Below, in pieces: positions 28,471 to 39,072 of a stretch of 64,000 nucleotides of DNA. The notes under the pieces are model-generated. The model had not been told where the DNA came from. It saw nothing but the letters and a program-made list of their open reading frames with translations, and ran no database searches. Where the stretch lies: assembly GCF_029774155.1 (NCBI RefSeq), contig NZ_CP103833.1:372001-436000 (forward strand). Direction: 5' to 3'. A program made the position numbers and the translations under genes. The number at the start of each line of letters is the position of its first letter. Position 1 is the first letter of the stretch. This DNA is from Actinobacillus arthritidis (GTDB lineage Bacteria > Pseudomonadota > Gammaproteobacteria > Enterobacterales > Pasteurellaceae).

Positions 28471-28740
28471 TTAGCGACGTAAACCTAAACGTGCGATAGT
28501 TTCTGAATATTTAGCAAGATCAGTACGTTTTAAGTAGTCTAATAATTTACGACGACGTGAAACCATACGTAATAAACCGCGACGACCGTGGTGATCTTTT
28601 TTATGCTCAGCAAAGTGTGCTTGTAAGTGGTTAATTTGAGCTGTTAATAATGCGATTTGAACTTCTGATGAACCAGTATCTTTTGCATCACGACCAAATT
28701 CAGCAACGATTTTTGCTTTTGCTTCTACGCTTAGAGACAT
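28471..28740 (-). CDS. rpsO: 30S ribosomal protein S15
   Basis: 89-residue primary 16S rRNA-binding protein. It has [21 protein letters not shown] and [23 protein letters not shown], and the end ARLGLRR. The start at 28740 (MSLSVEAK) has AAAGGAT upstream and the family length; the 12-codon extension is rejected. It has its own terminator and no pnp follows here. Confidence 0.97.
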   Translation of the reverse strand: MSLSVEAKAKIVAEFGRDAKDTGSSEVQIALLTAQINHLQAHFAEHKKDHHGRRGLLRMVSRRRKLLDYLKRTDLAKYSETIARLGLRR

Positions 28741-28860
28741 TTTAATATCCTTTTTCGTTAAGGGTTGATAATACATCCATAGCCGATCTCTAACTCAGCT
28801 AGGACAGGAGTGGCGAATTTTAAAGATAAAGCGGTTAAATTTCAACTAAAATTTGCAAAA

Positions 28861-30172
28861 TTAAAGCGAAGAATGACCGCTTGGTTTTAAATATTCTTCT
28901 CTATTTGGATCAACTGTTTTTGATTTTCGAATCATGGGTTCAATGGTTGAGCCTTGTACCAAGATAGAGAACATGACTACGGCATAAGTCATGACTAAAA
29001 TAAGATCTTTGACATCAATATCGCCAGCAAATGCGACTTTACTTGGAATAGACAATGCCATTGCTAATGCCAATCCGCCACGTAATCCGCCCCAGCTCAT
29101 AATTTTAAGAGTGTAAGGGTTATAGGTACGGAATTGTTGCATCAGTTTGAATGGAATCCATAAACTGAAATAACGTGCGGCTAAGCAAACTGGAATAGCG
29201 ACAATCATCAAAATGACGCCGTAAATATCAAAATCGACCAATAATAATGCGAAACCAATGAGGAAAAACAGTAAAGAATTGAGGAAGTGATCAATCATTT
29301 CCCAGAAATGGTCTAAATAACGTTGGCTTTGTTCTGAAAAACCCGAATGACGAGTCCAGTTTCCCATCATAATACCGGCTACCACCATTGCTAATGCACC
29401 GGATACGTGTAATACGTTACTGGCAAACATAAAACCGGCAGTCGGAATGGTTAAGGTAATCAAAATCTCCATTGAACCGTCATCAGTAGATGAAATTAAA
29501 ATATGGGCGATAAAACCTAATACAAAGCCGAATAAAATACCTCCAATCGCTTCGTGCATAAACAGGCCCATAATACCTGAGAAAGTTGCTTCTTGACCGC
29601 CAAATGCCACAGCAAAGACGGTCACAAAAATCACTAAACCGACCCCGTCATTAAATAACGATTCGCCTTCTACTTGCATTGATAAGCGTTTGGGTGCACG
29701 TAAGTTTTTGATGATTGCTAAAACAGCAATCGGGTCGGTAGGTGAAATTAATGCACCGAATACGACGCAGTAAATGAAATCAATCGGTAAGCCGATAAGG
29801 TAACTAATTGCATAAATTAAACCGGCGATAAAAAAGGTAGAAGCGAGTGTTGAAAAGAGAGCGAAAGTGGTAATTTCCCATTTTTGATCTTTAAGAATCG
29901 GCAGTTTTACGCCTAATGAGCCGGCGAATAATAAGAAACCTAAAATCCCGTTCAGTAAGAAACTTTTAAAGTCAATTTGCTCCATCACTTCTTTGGCAAT
30001 TGTATCGATATGAAATAAACCTAAAGAACCTAAAATCCAAACTAGCAGAGAACAGACCATCGCAGCCGGTAATGGCTATAGTTGATTGTACTTTGGCACT
30101 AATTTTACTTGTAATAAACCCGAGTAAAATTGACAGAGCCGAGAGGAAACAAAGATATGCATAAATTCCCAT
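28861..30172 (-). CDS. CPA1-family sodium/proton antiporter, frameshifted
   Basis: Cation/proton antiporter of about 436 residues with roughly 12 membrane segments. Conserved CPA1 motifs include GALISPTDPIAVLAI, EGESLFNDGVGLVIF and SWGGLRGGLALAMALSIP. An extra G near 30067-30070 splits the first ~36 residues (MGIYAYLCFLSALSILLGF..IAIT) from the rest (AMVCSLLVWILGSLG). With it removed, one frame results. Start at 30172 has AGGAT upstream. It is NhaP-like; ion specificity is not determinable here. nhaB in the same window gives a second antiporter type. Confidence 0.88.
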
Positions 30173-30429
30173 TGGGTAATCCTGTCGAAAAGAAAATAAA
30201 ATAAAAGAGAAACTTGCGATAAAGCAAGTACAGGAGGGCGGAAATTAAAACAAGTTTCCTGATTAATGTAAAGAGGTAGATGAGAATCTATCAAGTCTAA
30301 CTTACTTGGTAAGCGGTGCTTTTTTACTGGATTTTTGCTTGTAATTATTAAAATTACACATTTGAGAATTAACCGATTTACAGTATAATCGGCATAATTT
30401 TTTCAATAAACTTCATTAGGAATTTATCA

Positions 30430-32307
30430 ATGATTGAAAATATGCACGAACGGACAAAAGGTCCTGTGTTTAAAATTATTTTTGCCCTAATTTCTGTATC
30501 CTTTGTGATTACTGGTATCGGTACAGGATTAGTCGGCGGAGATACATCGGCAGTAAAAGTGAATGGTACGGAAATTAGCCAACAGGCTTTCAATACTGCA
30601 AAAAATCGTCAACAAAGTGTGTTAAATGCACAAATGGGCGAGCGTTTTTGGGATTTACTGGATACACCTGAATATGCAAAGCAGTTTAACCAATCCGTAC
30701 TAAACGGTTTGATTGATGATGAATTATTACGTCAATATGCAAAAGAATTAAAATTAGGTATTAGTGCTGATCAAATTAAAAGTGAAATTGTACATAGCCA
30801 AGCATTTCAACAAGACGGTAAATTCAGTAATGATTTATACCAACACACATTGAGAAGTAACGGACTGACGGCAGACGGTTATGCGGCGATTGTTAATGAA
30901 GCGATGCTATTCTCACAAATCCAAGAGGGAATTATTGGGAGTAATTTTACTGTTCCGGCACAAAACGAATTATTAGCGAAATTGTTATTACAAAAACGTG
31001 AAGTGCGTTTAGCTAACTATTCCGTTGCAAAAGAAGCGGAAAATCAGACCGCTTCAAGTGATGAATTACAGAAATATTATGAAGCCCATAAAGCAGAATT
31101 AATCGAACCGGAAAAATTGACGGTTGAATATGTTGCTTTAACGCCGGCTGACGTAGCAAAGAATGTGCAAGTGAATGATGAGCAAATTACGACTTATTAT
31201 GAAAAAAATAAGGCGGACTATGCAACAAAAGGTGAAGCTCGTGTTGCTCATATTCAATTAGCCAATGAAACTGAGGCAAAAGCTGTAGCGGAAGCGCTTC
31301 AAAAAGGAGAGGATTTTGCTACATTAGCAAAAAGTAAATCAACCGATAAATTATCTGCGACACAAGGCGGTGATTTAGGTTGGGCGAAAGCCGGTACCTT
31401 CCCTAAAGCGTTTGAAGGCGCGTACGCAACGTTACAAGCCGGTCAGGTTAGTGCGGTTGTGAATGTGGATGGTGCATATCACATCATTAAAGTATTAGAG
31501 CGTAAAGGCGAAAAAGTGATTCCGCTTGAGCAAGTGAAAGATCAGATTGCAAAAACCATTCGCCAAGAATTATTGTTAACTGAATATTCTAATATTGCTC
31601 GTGAAATGGCGAACAAATCGTTTGAAAATAACGGCAGTTTAGAAGCGGTGGCTCAAGCCGGCGGCGTAAAAGTGCAAAAAACAGCACAATTTACTCAGCA
31701 AAATTTACCGGCGGAGCTTAATCATGAAAAAGTGGTCAAAGCCTTATTTAGCGGTGAGTTACGTCAAAACGGTCAAAATTCTGATGCGTTGGATATTGGT
31801 ACAGAACACGAACCAAAAACGATATTTGTACGTGTAAGTGATTACCAAGCTGAACGAGTTAAAAGTTTTGACGAAGCGAAAAGTGAGCTAGACCTTGCAG
31901 TAAAACAGCAGAAAGCAGAACAAGTGCTTCGTACTAAAGCGGAACAACAAGTTAAAGCATTAAATGAAGGTAAATCTGTTGATGTGACTTTTGGTAATCC
32001 GCAAACATTAGTTTTTGTACAAGCTGAAAACGATAACCCAGCATTAGCTCAAACTGTTTTTGCTATGTCGAAACCGACTGATAAAGCGGTTTACCAAGTG
32101 GCTCAAAATCAGCAAGGTGATGTGATTATTGTTGCATTGGATAAAGTTACAGATGGTAATGTTGATGAGTTTAAGTCATTAGCAAGCCAGTTTAATCAAG
32201 CGGAACAGCTTTTATTACGTAATGATTTATTAAAAGACTTACGTGCAAAAGCGAAGATTGAGATTAATGATGATTTTATGGGACAAGCAGAATCATCAAG
32301 CCATTAA
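30430..32307 (+). CDS. ppiD: Periplasmic folding chaperone PpiD
   Basis: 625-residue inner-membrane-anchored periplasmic chaperone that helps newly exported proteins at the Sec translocon. The N-terminus has MHERTKGPVFKIIFALI with one membrane helix (residues ~13-35). SurA-like helical regions flank a parvulin-type domain at about 268-357 (ARVAHIQLANE, GGDLGWAKAGTFPKAFEGA, YHIIKVLERK). The AGGAA ribosome binding site lies eight bases before the start. Confidence 0.94.
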   Translation: MIENMHERTKGPVFKIIFALISVSFVITGIGTGLVGGDTSAVKVNGTEISQQAFNTAKNRQQSVLNAQMGERFWDLLDTPEYAKQFNQSVLNGLIDDELLRQYAKELKLGISADQIKSEIVHSQAFQQDGKFSNDLYQHTLRSNGLTADGYAAIVNEAMLFSQIQEGIIGSNFTVPAQNELLAKLLLQKREVRLANYSVAKEAENQTASSDELQKYYEAHKAELIEPEKLTVEYVALTPADVAKNVQVNDEQITTYYEKNKADYATKGEARVAHIQLANETEAKAVAEALQKGEDFATLAKSKSTDKLSATQGGDLGWAKAGTFPKAFEGAYATLQAGQVSAVVNVDGAYHIIKVLERKGEKVIPLEQVKDQIAKTIRQELLLTEYSNIAREMANKSFENNGSLEAVAQAGGVKVQKTAQFTQQNLPAELNHEKVVKALFSGELRQNGQNSDALDIGTEHEPKTIFVRVSDYQAERVKSFDEAKSELDLAVKQQKAEQVLRTKAEQQVKALNEGKSVDVTFGNPQTLVFVQAENDNPALAQTVFAMSKPTDKAVYQVAQNQQGDVIIVALDKVTDGNVDEFKSLASQFNQAEQLLLRNDLLKDLRAKAKIEINDDFMGQAESSSH

Positions 32308-32332
32308 TTTCAATGAATGATAAAATAAGAGA

Positions 32333-32366
32333 AACGCCTAAAGCCTAAGTTTTAGGCGTTTTTATT
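32333..32366 (+). terminator. Intrinsic terminator of ppiD
   Basis: AACGCCTAAA and TTTAGGCGTT form a 10-bp stem with an 8-base loop, then TTTATTTT. Confidence 0.93.
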
Positions 32367-32427
32367 TTGTCTTATTTATCTTACTCTATATAATGGCAGA
32401 TAATTTTATTTATAAAGGTTGGCGTTA

Positions 32428-33081
32428 GTGGAACTCAATATTAATTTTGCGATTTATTTGCAATTTTTCATTGGATTATTTGCGATAGTAAATCCATTCG
32501 GTTCATTGCCGATTTTCTTTAGTATGACTACGCACCAATATGAAGCAGAAAGAAATCATACCAGCTTAATTACTTCGGTTTCGATTGGTATCATTTTGTT
32601 AGTCAGTCTGTTTTTTGGAAAATTGATTTTAGATGCGTTTAGTATCTCGTTAGATTCTTTCCGTGTGGCAGGCGGTTTTCTGATTGTAAGTATTGCAATG
32701 ACGATGATCAGCGGAAAATTAGGGGAACATAAACAAAATAAAGAAGAAAAAAATGCTGATGTGAGTGAATACGAAAATATTGGCGTTGTTCCTTTAGCAA
32801 TGCCGATTATGGCAGGGCCGGGAGCTATTGGTTCTACGATTGTTTGGGGAACACGTTACAACCATATTACAGATTATATCGGTTTTAGTATTGCGATTAT
32901 TGTCTTTGCGATAGTGTGTTATACCTTATTCCGTTTTTCCGCACCGTTAGTTAAAAAATTAGGTAAAACGGGTTCAAATGTGGTTACTCGTATTATGGGA
33001 TTAATTCTGATGGCTCTCGGTATTGAAATTATTGTTGCAGGATTAGGGAATTTATTCCCCGGTCTTACTTCAATTCACTAG
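32428..33081 (+). CDS. MarC family membrane protein (YchE-like)
   Basis: 217-residue protein with six predicted membrane segments. It has FAIVNPFGSLPIFFSMT, AGGFLIVSIAMTMISGK, PLAMPIMAGPGAIGSTI and RIMGLILMALGIEII, all typical of the MarC family, whose function is unknown. It starts at GTG 32428 with AAAGG nine bases upstream; the TTG at 32419 is too close to that site. A second MarC-family gene lies at 48.8 kb. Confidence 0.9.
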   Translation: MELNINFAIYLQFFIGLFAIVNPFGSLPIFFSMTTHQYEAERNHTSLITSVSIGIILLVSLFFGKLILDAFSISLDSFRVAGGFLIVSIAMTMISGKLGEHKQNKEEKNADVSEYENIGVVPLAMPIMAGPGAIGSTIVWGTRYNHITDYIGFSIAIIVFAIVCYTLFRFSAPLVKKLGKTGSNVVTRIMGLILMALGIEIIVAGLGNLFPGLTSIH

Positions 33082-33092
33082 CAGGAGGAATA

Positions 33093-34639
33093 ATGCCATC
33101 TTGTAAACAAGCGGTTAAATTCTTGAGAAATCTTACCAGCGTGCTCATCGGTTTTATGCTGTTAAGTTGCGACCAAAATTTACCGGTAAAACAAGTTAAT
33201 GTAGTTAAGAATGAAGTATTACCTGAAATTGATCGTACCATTTTAAAACGTGCAATTTATACTAATAGATTTCAGTTAGATCCACATTTTGCCTATTCCG
33301 CGCAGATAGTGTGCCTCTCAGGGATATGCTTGTCGGGTTAGTGGCATATAATCAAAAAGGAGCTGTACAACCGGCGGTCGCGAAGACTTGGTTTACTGAT
33401 AATCATAAAGATTGGTTGTTTATTTTAGATGAAAATGCCAAATGGTCGAACGGGGCCGCTGTAACGGCACAAGATTTTGTATTAAGTTGGCAACGCTTGG
33501 TAGAGCCTAAAAACGGTTCGCCGTTAGCGCCTTATTTAGCTTATATGCAACTGAATAATGCTAAAGAAATCGTAGCCGGCGAAAAATCTGTGGACGAATT
33601 GGGTATTAAAGCACTAAACAATTCCACACTACAAATTCAATTAAATAAACCGAATCCGATGTTGCCTAAAATGTTGGCTCATATTGCATTATTACCGACG
33701 TTTCAAGGTAAAGCACCGGATGGGAAGCAATTAGTCACAAACGGTGATTATTATTTAATGGCAAATACAGATAAAATGTTGGCTTTGCAAGCGGTCAAAA
33801 ATAATATGGACTTTGTAAAAGTGGAATATCATCGTATTTCGGTATTACAATCAATTAAACCCTTTGATGTCATTGAAAATCCACTAGAAGGGCGAGAGCA
33901 TAACATTTGGGAATTTCCACGTTTATGTACCTATTATTATGAGTTTAATTTAGCCGATCCCCAGTTAAGTCGTAAGGAAGTTCGCCAAGCAATTAAAACG
34001 ATGATTTTATCCACTCGTATTGCTCAACAGTATGGTTTAGCCAATCTTTCAGTCTTACCCCCAAATATGCTGAAACCGACTCAGCGTCAATGGCATCCAT
34101 TAGTGATAGAACCCTTACTGAAACAAGCCGGCATTAGTTCGACTAATCCGTTAAAATTGACGTTAACTTACGATGAACAACATAAACATGCGGAGATTGC
34201 GAATCAAATCATTCGTACATTAGGAGAGTCAGATCTTATTAAGATTCAGCCTCAAGCGGTAAATTGGCAACAATTATTAACTTTGCGAGATAAAAAACAG
34301 TATCAGATGAGTCGAGCTGGTTGGTGTGCGGATTATTCTGATCCGTTACCGTTTTTATTACATTTCCATTCAAAAAGTGTAGATAACAAAAGTAATTATC
34401 ATAATCCGCAAGTGGATCAACAGTTAGAACAATTACAAAATCAGAATTTAACCGAGCAAACAAGAACAGAGCTTATTCAAAGTATCGTTCAACAAATTGA
34501 TGATGATGTTGCGGTACTTCCGATGTTTCAGTATTATCGCCGCGTGGCATTAGATCCCTCCGTTTTAGGTATTGATCTAAATAATGATAGTGAAGTAATT
34601 TATAGTAAACATTTATATCGAATGAAACCTAAGGATTAA
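33093..34639 (+). CDS. Peptide ABC transporter substrate-binding lipoprotein (OppA/SBP_bac_5), frameshifted
   Basis: Family 5 solute-binding protein of about 515 residues. The lipoprotein signal TSVLIGFMLLSC has its Cys near residue 26. The mature protein starts with ILKRAIYTNRFQLDPHFAYSA, then PLRDMLVGLVAYNQKGAVQPAVAKTW, WSNGAAVTAQDFVLSWQRLV, and RAGWCADYSDPLPFL near the end. The frame breaks at TCCGCGCAGAT (about 33298-33308): two bases too many or one too few. No permease or ATPase genes lie beside it, so it probably serves a transporter encoded elsewhere. The peptide or haem ligand is unknown. Confidence 0.88.
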
Positions 34640-34642
34640 TCG

Positions 34643-35740
34643 ATGAATCAACTTAACGAACAGCAATTAAGTGAAATTAAATTTGTTTTACAAAATTTCA
34701 CTCACCCAACATTGCAAAAAGATTTAATCGCGCTGAATGCGTTTAAGAAAGCGGAATTAGGTGCAGGTATTTTACGCTTAGAATTGACGATGCCATTTGC
34801 TTGGAACAGCGGTTTTGAAGTATTAAAAGCGGGAACGGAAGCAAAACTGAAACAAATTAGCGGTGCAAATGAGGTCAAATGGATTTTAAATTATCAGATT
34901 GCAACCTTAAAACGTGCGAATAATCACCCAGCAGTAAACGGTGTCAAAAATATTATTGCGGTGACTTCAGGCAAAGGCGGTGTAGGTAAATCGACTACCT
35001 CAGTCAATCTTGCCTTAGCATTAAAAGCACAGGGGGCAAAAGTCGGTATTTTAGATGCAGATATTTACGGGCCTTCTATTCCTCATATGTTAGGTGCTCA
35101 GGATCAACGCCCGACATCTCCGGATAATAAACATATTACACCGGTTGAAGTTTATGGGATTCAATCGAATTCAATCGGCTATTTAATGGCGGAAGATAAT
35201 GCAACCATTTGGCGTGGGCCAATGGCAAGTTCAGCATTAAGCCAATTATTGAATGAAACATGGTGGACAGAACTGGATTATCTTGTGATTGATATGCCGC
35301 CGGGTACGGGTGATATTCAGCTTACCCTTTCTCAACAAATTCCAGTAACCGGTGCGGTAGTGGTTACGACGCCACAGGATATTGCATTATTAGATGCGGT
35401 AAAAGGGATTTCAATGTTCCAAAAAGTTTCTGTACCGGTATTGGGTGTGATTGAAAATATGAGCGTACATATCTGCCAAAATTGCGGTCACCACGAAGAT
35501 ATTTTCGGCACCGGTGGTGCGGATAAAGTGGCGAAAAAATACGGTACGCAAGTGTTAGGACAAATGCCGTTGCATATTCGTTTACGTCAGGATTTGGATG
35601 CTGGCACGCCAACGGTTGTCGCCGCACCGGAACACGAAACTAGCCAAGCATACATTGAATTAGCGGCAAAAGTTGCTTCGGAATTATATTGGCAAGGCTC
35701 AGTTATTCCGTCTGAAATTATGATCCGTGAAGTGAAATAA
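34643..35740 (+). CDS. apbC: Iron-sulfur cluster carrier protein ApbC (Mrp)
   Basis: 365-residue P-loop ATPase that carries and transfers Fe-S clusters. The N-terminal MIP18/DUF59-like domain (residues ~1-90) is followed by the deviant Walker A motif SGKGGVGKST (Gly110 region), LDADIYGPSIPHMLG, YLVIDMPPGTGDIQLTL, and the cluster-binding CxxC pair Cys278/Cys281 in HICQNCGHHEDIFG. It starts four bases after the OppA-like gene, possibly co-transcribed. Confidence 0.95.
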   Translation: MNQLNEQQLSEIKFVLQNFTHPTLQKDLIALNAFKKAELGAGILRLELTMPFAWNSGFEVLKAGTEAKLKQISGANEVKWILNYQIATLKRANNHPAVNGVKNIIAVTSGKGGVGKSTTSVNLALALKAQGAKVGILDADIYGPSIPHMLGAQDQRPTSPDNKHITPVEVYGIQSNSIGYLMAEDNATIWRGPMASSALSQLLNETWWTELDYLVIDMPPGTGDIQLTLSQQIPVTGAVVVTTPQDIALLDAVKGISMFQKVSVPVLGVIENMSVHICQNCGHHEDIFGTGGADKVAKKYGTQVLGQMPLHIRLRQDLDAGTPTVVAAPEHETSQAYIELAAKVASELYWQGSVIPSEIMIREVK

Positions 35741-35752
35741 TCGATAGATAGA

Positions 35753-35801
35753 ACAAAAAGTTGATAATAATTATATTTTATAATCGTTACCAACTTTTTG
35801 T
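35753..35801. terminator. Stem-loop between apbC and ilvY
   Basis: ACAAAAAGTTG and CAACTTTTTGT form an 11-bp stem across a 27-base AT-rich loop. It lies between convergent genes and provides T-rich arms for both strands. Confidence 0.75.
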
Positions 35802-35887
35802 CTACTATACCTCTTTTTAATTTAAAGAGGCTATATTCCGAGTTTAAGATATTCGGTAAATATCTTGTTAAACTTGACCGCTTGTTT

Positions 35888-36774
35888 TCAATTTTTCGGC
35901 AACAATTCCCAAAACGCTCTAATAATCGGTTCTTGTAGCCTTTTTTCTTGTACACAAATTCCCAGTTCAAACGGCGATATCGGCTCAGGCAATTTCAAAT
36001 AAGAAATTTGGTTATTCATCGGGCTGTGTTTAATCGCCACATCCGGTAACAATGCCACACCGCATCCTAATGCGACCATCGGCACAATCGCTTCATGCCC
36101 TGCAACCGTGGCATAAATTTTCGGTTCTTTAATTTTTAATTCTTTAAACCAACGATCGATTCGCTTTCTAACCGGCCCGTCAAGCGGCAAAATAAACGGC
36201 ATATTTTGCCAATCAATCGGCGACTGTTGCAAACATTGTGTTGCCGCACACGCCACTCGTGGTGCAATAACTGACAGATGAATATCATCAATATAATGAA
36301 ATACAATACTATTCGGCAGATGCTCCGGCTTACCGGTGAGTGATATATCTGCTTCAAAGGAATGAACCGTATGCACAGCTTGAGCCGGGTCGCCGGTACT
36401 TAGTTTGATCTCCACTTTCGGATATGCTTGACGGAACTGCTCTAGAATTTGTGGTAAATGGCTATAAGCCGCCGTTACCGAACAAAACACTTTTAATTCG
36501 CCTTCTAACTGACCTTGTGCTGGTGAAAGCTGATGCTGTAATTGTCGCCAATCAGACCAACTTTGTTTTGCAAACACCAAAAACTTTTCACCCGCTTCTG
36601 TTAAATGAACCTGTCGGTTATCTCGGATAAATAACGGTCGCCCTAACTCTTGTTCAATTCGTTGAATATGGCGAGAAAGAGTCGAAGCCGTCATATAGTT
36701 TTTTTCCGCATGACACGAATAAAACTTTTTGTTTGAGTAATATCTAAAAACAGTTTAAGGGATTGAAATTCCAT
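35888..36774 (-). CDS. ilvY: LysR-type regulator IlvY, frameshifted near N-terminus
   Basis: Regulator of acetohydroxyacid isomeroreductase (ilvC) responding to acetolactate. About 295 residues. The helix-turn-helix MTASTLSRHIQRIEQELGRPLFIRDNR, FCSVTAAYSHLPQILEQF and GHEAIVPMVALGCGVALLP match E. coli IlvY. The true start is the ATG at 36774, giving MEFQSLKLFLDITQTK. One A is missing from the run at 36726-36730, which shifts the frame before FYSCHAEKNYMTAS. The start lies 20 bases inside the 3' end of the upstream sulfatase gene. ilvC is not adjacent, unlike in E. coli. Confidence 0.9.
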
Positions 36775-38392
36775 CTAATTTTTCTTTTTTAGGATTAACT
36801 AATACAGCTTTGTTGGGTTCTTCAATTTCTAAGTATCCACTATCTCCACTTAATAAAGATGTATATACGACACCTTTTTTACAATCTGAGATTGGCATAT
36901 CAAATCCCATTGTATTAATCATAAAAGTAGCGATTTGTTGATGGAATAATCTTTGACATTGATCAAAACTACTCATATTTTCGATAACATCTCTATTTTG
37001 AGTATAAATAAATGAAGGTACAAGATATTGTGGCTCATCCATAGTTCCTTGATTATAAGTTTTTTCTGTAACAAGTTGACCATGATCGGAAGTATAGATT
37101 AATAGATAATCATCTTTATTTCTACTTGCTAAATAGTCATATATTTTCTTTATAAATTGGTCAGTATTATATATAGTGCTATCATAATTATCTAAATAAG
37201 TACCATTTTTGAAAATCTTTTCATCTTCTGATAAATATTCTCCATAATTTGTATGAGAACCTCTTTGTTGCAATACTATAAAATTATTCCCTTTATCTAA
37301 ATCAATATCTTTAAGTAATGGGATTAGACGGTGATCATTCATCCCTCTTGAAACATCTTCTCCTAGTTGGGTTGGCATAATTTTGTTTTGCATCCAATTT
37401 TTGCCCATTAAATTAATTAAGCTCATTTCTTTTTCAGGCTGAGATGTATAAAAATACGTTTCATACCCTTGTTTTATTGCTAAATTAAAAATATTCGTAT
37501 CTCCTTTCATTATTTGTTCTATACCATTCGGATATGGAATTGCACTAAATAATGCGGGAACGGAAAGTGCAGTTAAAACACCAGCACTATAAGTTTCTTT
37601 TAATAATAAATTCTTATTTGGATTATTTTTAGCAAGCTCAGTCAAAAAAGGCATTGTATTACGATGATAACCAAAATAATTAACATGTTTAGCAGACAAA
37701 CTTTCCCCCACAATTAAAATAATATTTTTTACTTTAGGCTGAGAAACGATTTCTGGCATGGGATAGCTATATTTCGGCAGATCACTTAAATTTAACAGAT
37801 CATAAGGAAGTATCTTTCCTAAAAATATACTTACAGAATAAAAATGGGATTTAATTCTTGAGTGAGCCAGATTAGTTGTTACATTTTCTGAGCTTGAAAA
37901 AAATGAACGAACAATTATAAATAAGAAAATCAGAGAGAATAAGACATCAAAATAAATGATTCCTTTTTTGTTTTTACGATCGTTATGTCTAAAAAATAAT
38001 ATGGATAGGAATATAAAAGATTCAATTAATGCATAAATTAAGGCTGGTAGAACTTTATCCACCATACCAAAACCAGCATGCGTAACCTCGGTAACCTCTT
38101 TAAACATTAAAAGGTAATTAATGCTGTTAATCCAATTTTGATATACTTCATAGTGAATGTTATTAGCGATTACACCAAAACAAAATAGAAAAGTAAGTAA
38201 AATTCTTGTGATTTTCCATTTTGAAAAATACAAGCATAAAACAAATAAAAAGAAAATAAGGTAGTTTTCGAAATATTTCTCTAATGGATTGATATCAAAT
38301 AATTTTCTAAAAAATATCTCGCTACACAAAAAGATTAAAGGAAATCCAAATAAAATTAGTATTGTTTTTAGTGTTATATTATTTTTAATCAT
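36755..38392 (-). CDS. Sulfatase-fold membrane transferase (phosphoethanolamine-transferase-like)
   Basis: 545-residue inner-membrane protein. Five hydrophobic segments (residues ~1-165) precede a periplasmic sulfatase-like domain from about residue 220. Visible motifs are ILIVGESLSAKHVNYFGYHRN (nucleophile region), LQQRGSHTNYGEYLSEDE and IYTSDHGQLVTE. This is the layout of EptA/CptA-type enzymes that add phosphoethanolamine to lipid A or LPS core, but the usual GET nucleophile motif is GES here, so the substrate is uncertain. It is visibly more AT-rich than its neighbours. It overlaps the ilvY start by 20 bases on the same strand. Confidence 0.82.
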   Translation of the reverse strand: MIKNNITLKTILILFGFPLIFLCSEIFFRKLFDINPLEKYFENYLIFFLFVLCLYFSKWKITRILLTFLFCFGVIANNIHYEVYQNWINSINYLLMFKEVTEVTHAGFGMVDKVLPALIYALIESFIFLSILFFRHNDRKNKKGIIYFDVLFSLIFLFIIVRSFFSSSENVTTNLAHSRIKSHFYSVSIFLGKILPYDLLNLSDLPKYSYPMPEIVSQPKVKNIILIVGESLSAKHVNYFGYHRNTMPFLTELAKNNPNKNLLLKETYSAGVLTALSVPALFSAIPYPNGIEQIMKGDTNIFNLAIKQGYETYFYTSQPEKEMSLINLMGKNWMQNKIMPTQLGEDVSRGMNDHRLIPLLKDIDLDKGNNFIVLQQRGSHTNYGEYLSEDEKIFKNGTYLDNYDSTIYNTDQFIKKIYDYLASRNKDDYLLIYTSDHGQLVTEKTYNQGTMDEPQYLVPSFIYTQNRDVIENMSSFDQCQRLFHQQIATFMINTMGFDMPISDCKKGVVYTSLLSGDSGYLEIEEPNKAVLVNPKKEKLDGISIP

Positions 38393-38433
38393 TAAATACT
38401 CCTTTTAATTAAATAGTTATATATGACTTATAT

Positions 38434-38461
38434 ATAAAAAAACCCTGTCAAAAACAGGGTT
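38434..38461 (-). terminator. Intrinsic terminator of rpmE
   Basis: AACCCTGT-CAAAA-ACAGGGTT, an 8-bp stem followed on the minus strand by TTTTTTATA. It lies 18 bases past the rpmE stop. Confidence 0.93.
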
Positions 38462-38479
38462 CTTCTTACTTCCAATAAA

Positions 38480-38692
38480 TTATTTTGTGCTTGGGATTGA
38501 GAAACGTTTGTTGAAACGTTCAACACGACCACCAGTATCAACAACACGTTGTTTACCAGTATAGAATGGGTGACAGTTACCGCACACATCAAGATTTAAG
38601 TTTTTACCCACTGTTGAGCGAGTTTTGATTACGTTACCACATGAACATGTTGCAGTAATTTCTGTATATTCTGGGTGAATACCTTGTTTCAT
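38480..38692 (-). CDS. rpmE: 50S ribosomal protein L31, zinc-binding form
   Basis: 70 residues, [20 protein letters not shown]. The zinc ligands Cys16, Cys18, Cys37 and Cys40 are all present (CSC and CGNC), marking the C+ form rather than the zinc-free paralogue. The end [10 protein letters not shown] is typical. AGAGG lies upstream of the start. It is divergent from tkt over a 380-base gap. Confidence 0.97.
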
Positions 38693-38942
38693 TGGAAAAC
38701 CTCTAATGAAGCCATATCGCCACTTATCTTGTTATACATTCGTATATCCGCTGATAAGTACCATATGTGAATAAATAATATGCCGAGCATTTGCTCGACG
38801 CCAAAAAGAGCCAGTATTCTATGGTATTTGGCAATTAAGATCAATACTCAGCCTAATCAATTAACATAATTTTCCACAAAAATATCCTCATTATATAACT
38901 TAATCAAAACAAATCATTTTCAATCAGTTTTTTCTCATATTT

Positions 38943-39012
38943 TGTGAAGAAGATCACAGATTTTCCTAGAGATTTTTTGAGTATTACTTCAAAAATAGTG
39001 TAAAATTAATTC
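38943..39012 (+). promoter_or_regulatory. CRP site and promoter of tkt
   Basis: TGTGA-AGAAGA-TCACA at 38943-38958 is a perfect CRP half-site pair. Downstream are a -35 (TTGAGT, 38977-38982) and a -10 (TAAAAT, 39001-39006) with an 18-base spacer. The site centre lies about 62 bases before the expected start at ~39012, the class I activation position. The rest of the gap between rpmE and tkt shows no gene. Confidence 0.72.
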
Positions 39013-39072
39013 CATTAACTAATCTATCTATTTCATAGAGTATTTGTCATTTTCTTGTCTAGGAGTAAACAC

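Noticed and set aside
30173..30429. Possible gene in the gap upstream of ppiD
   Set aside because: Only short unsupported frames; nothing beyond an uptake-signal-like AAGCGGT and a probable ppiD promoter region.
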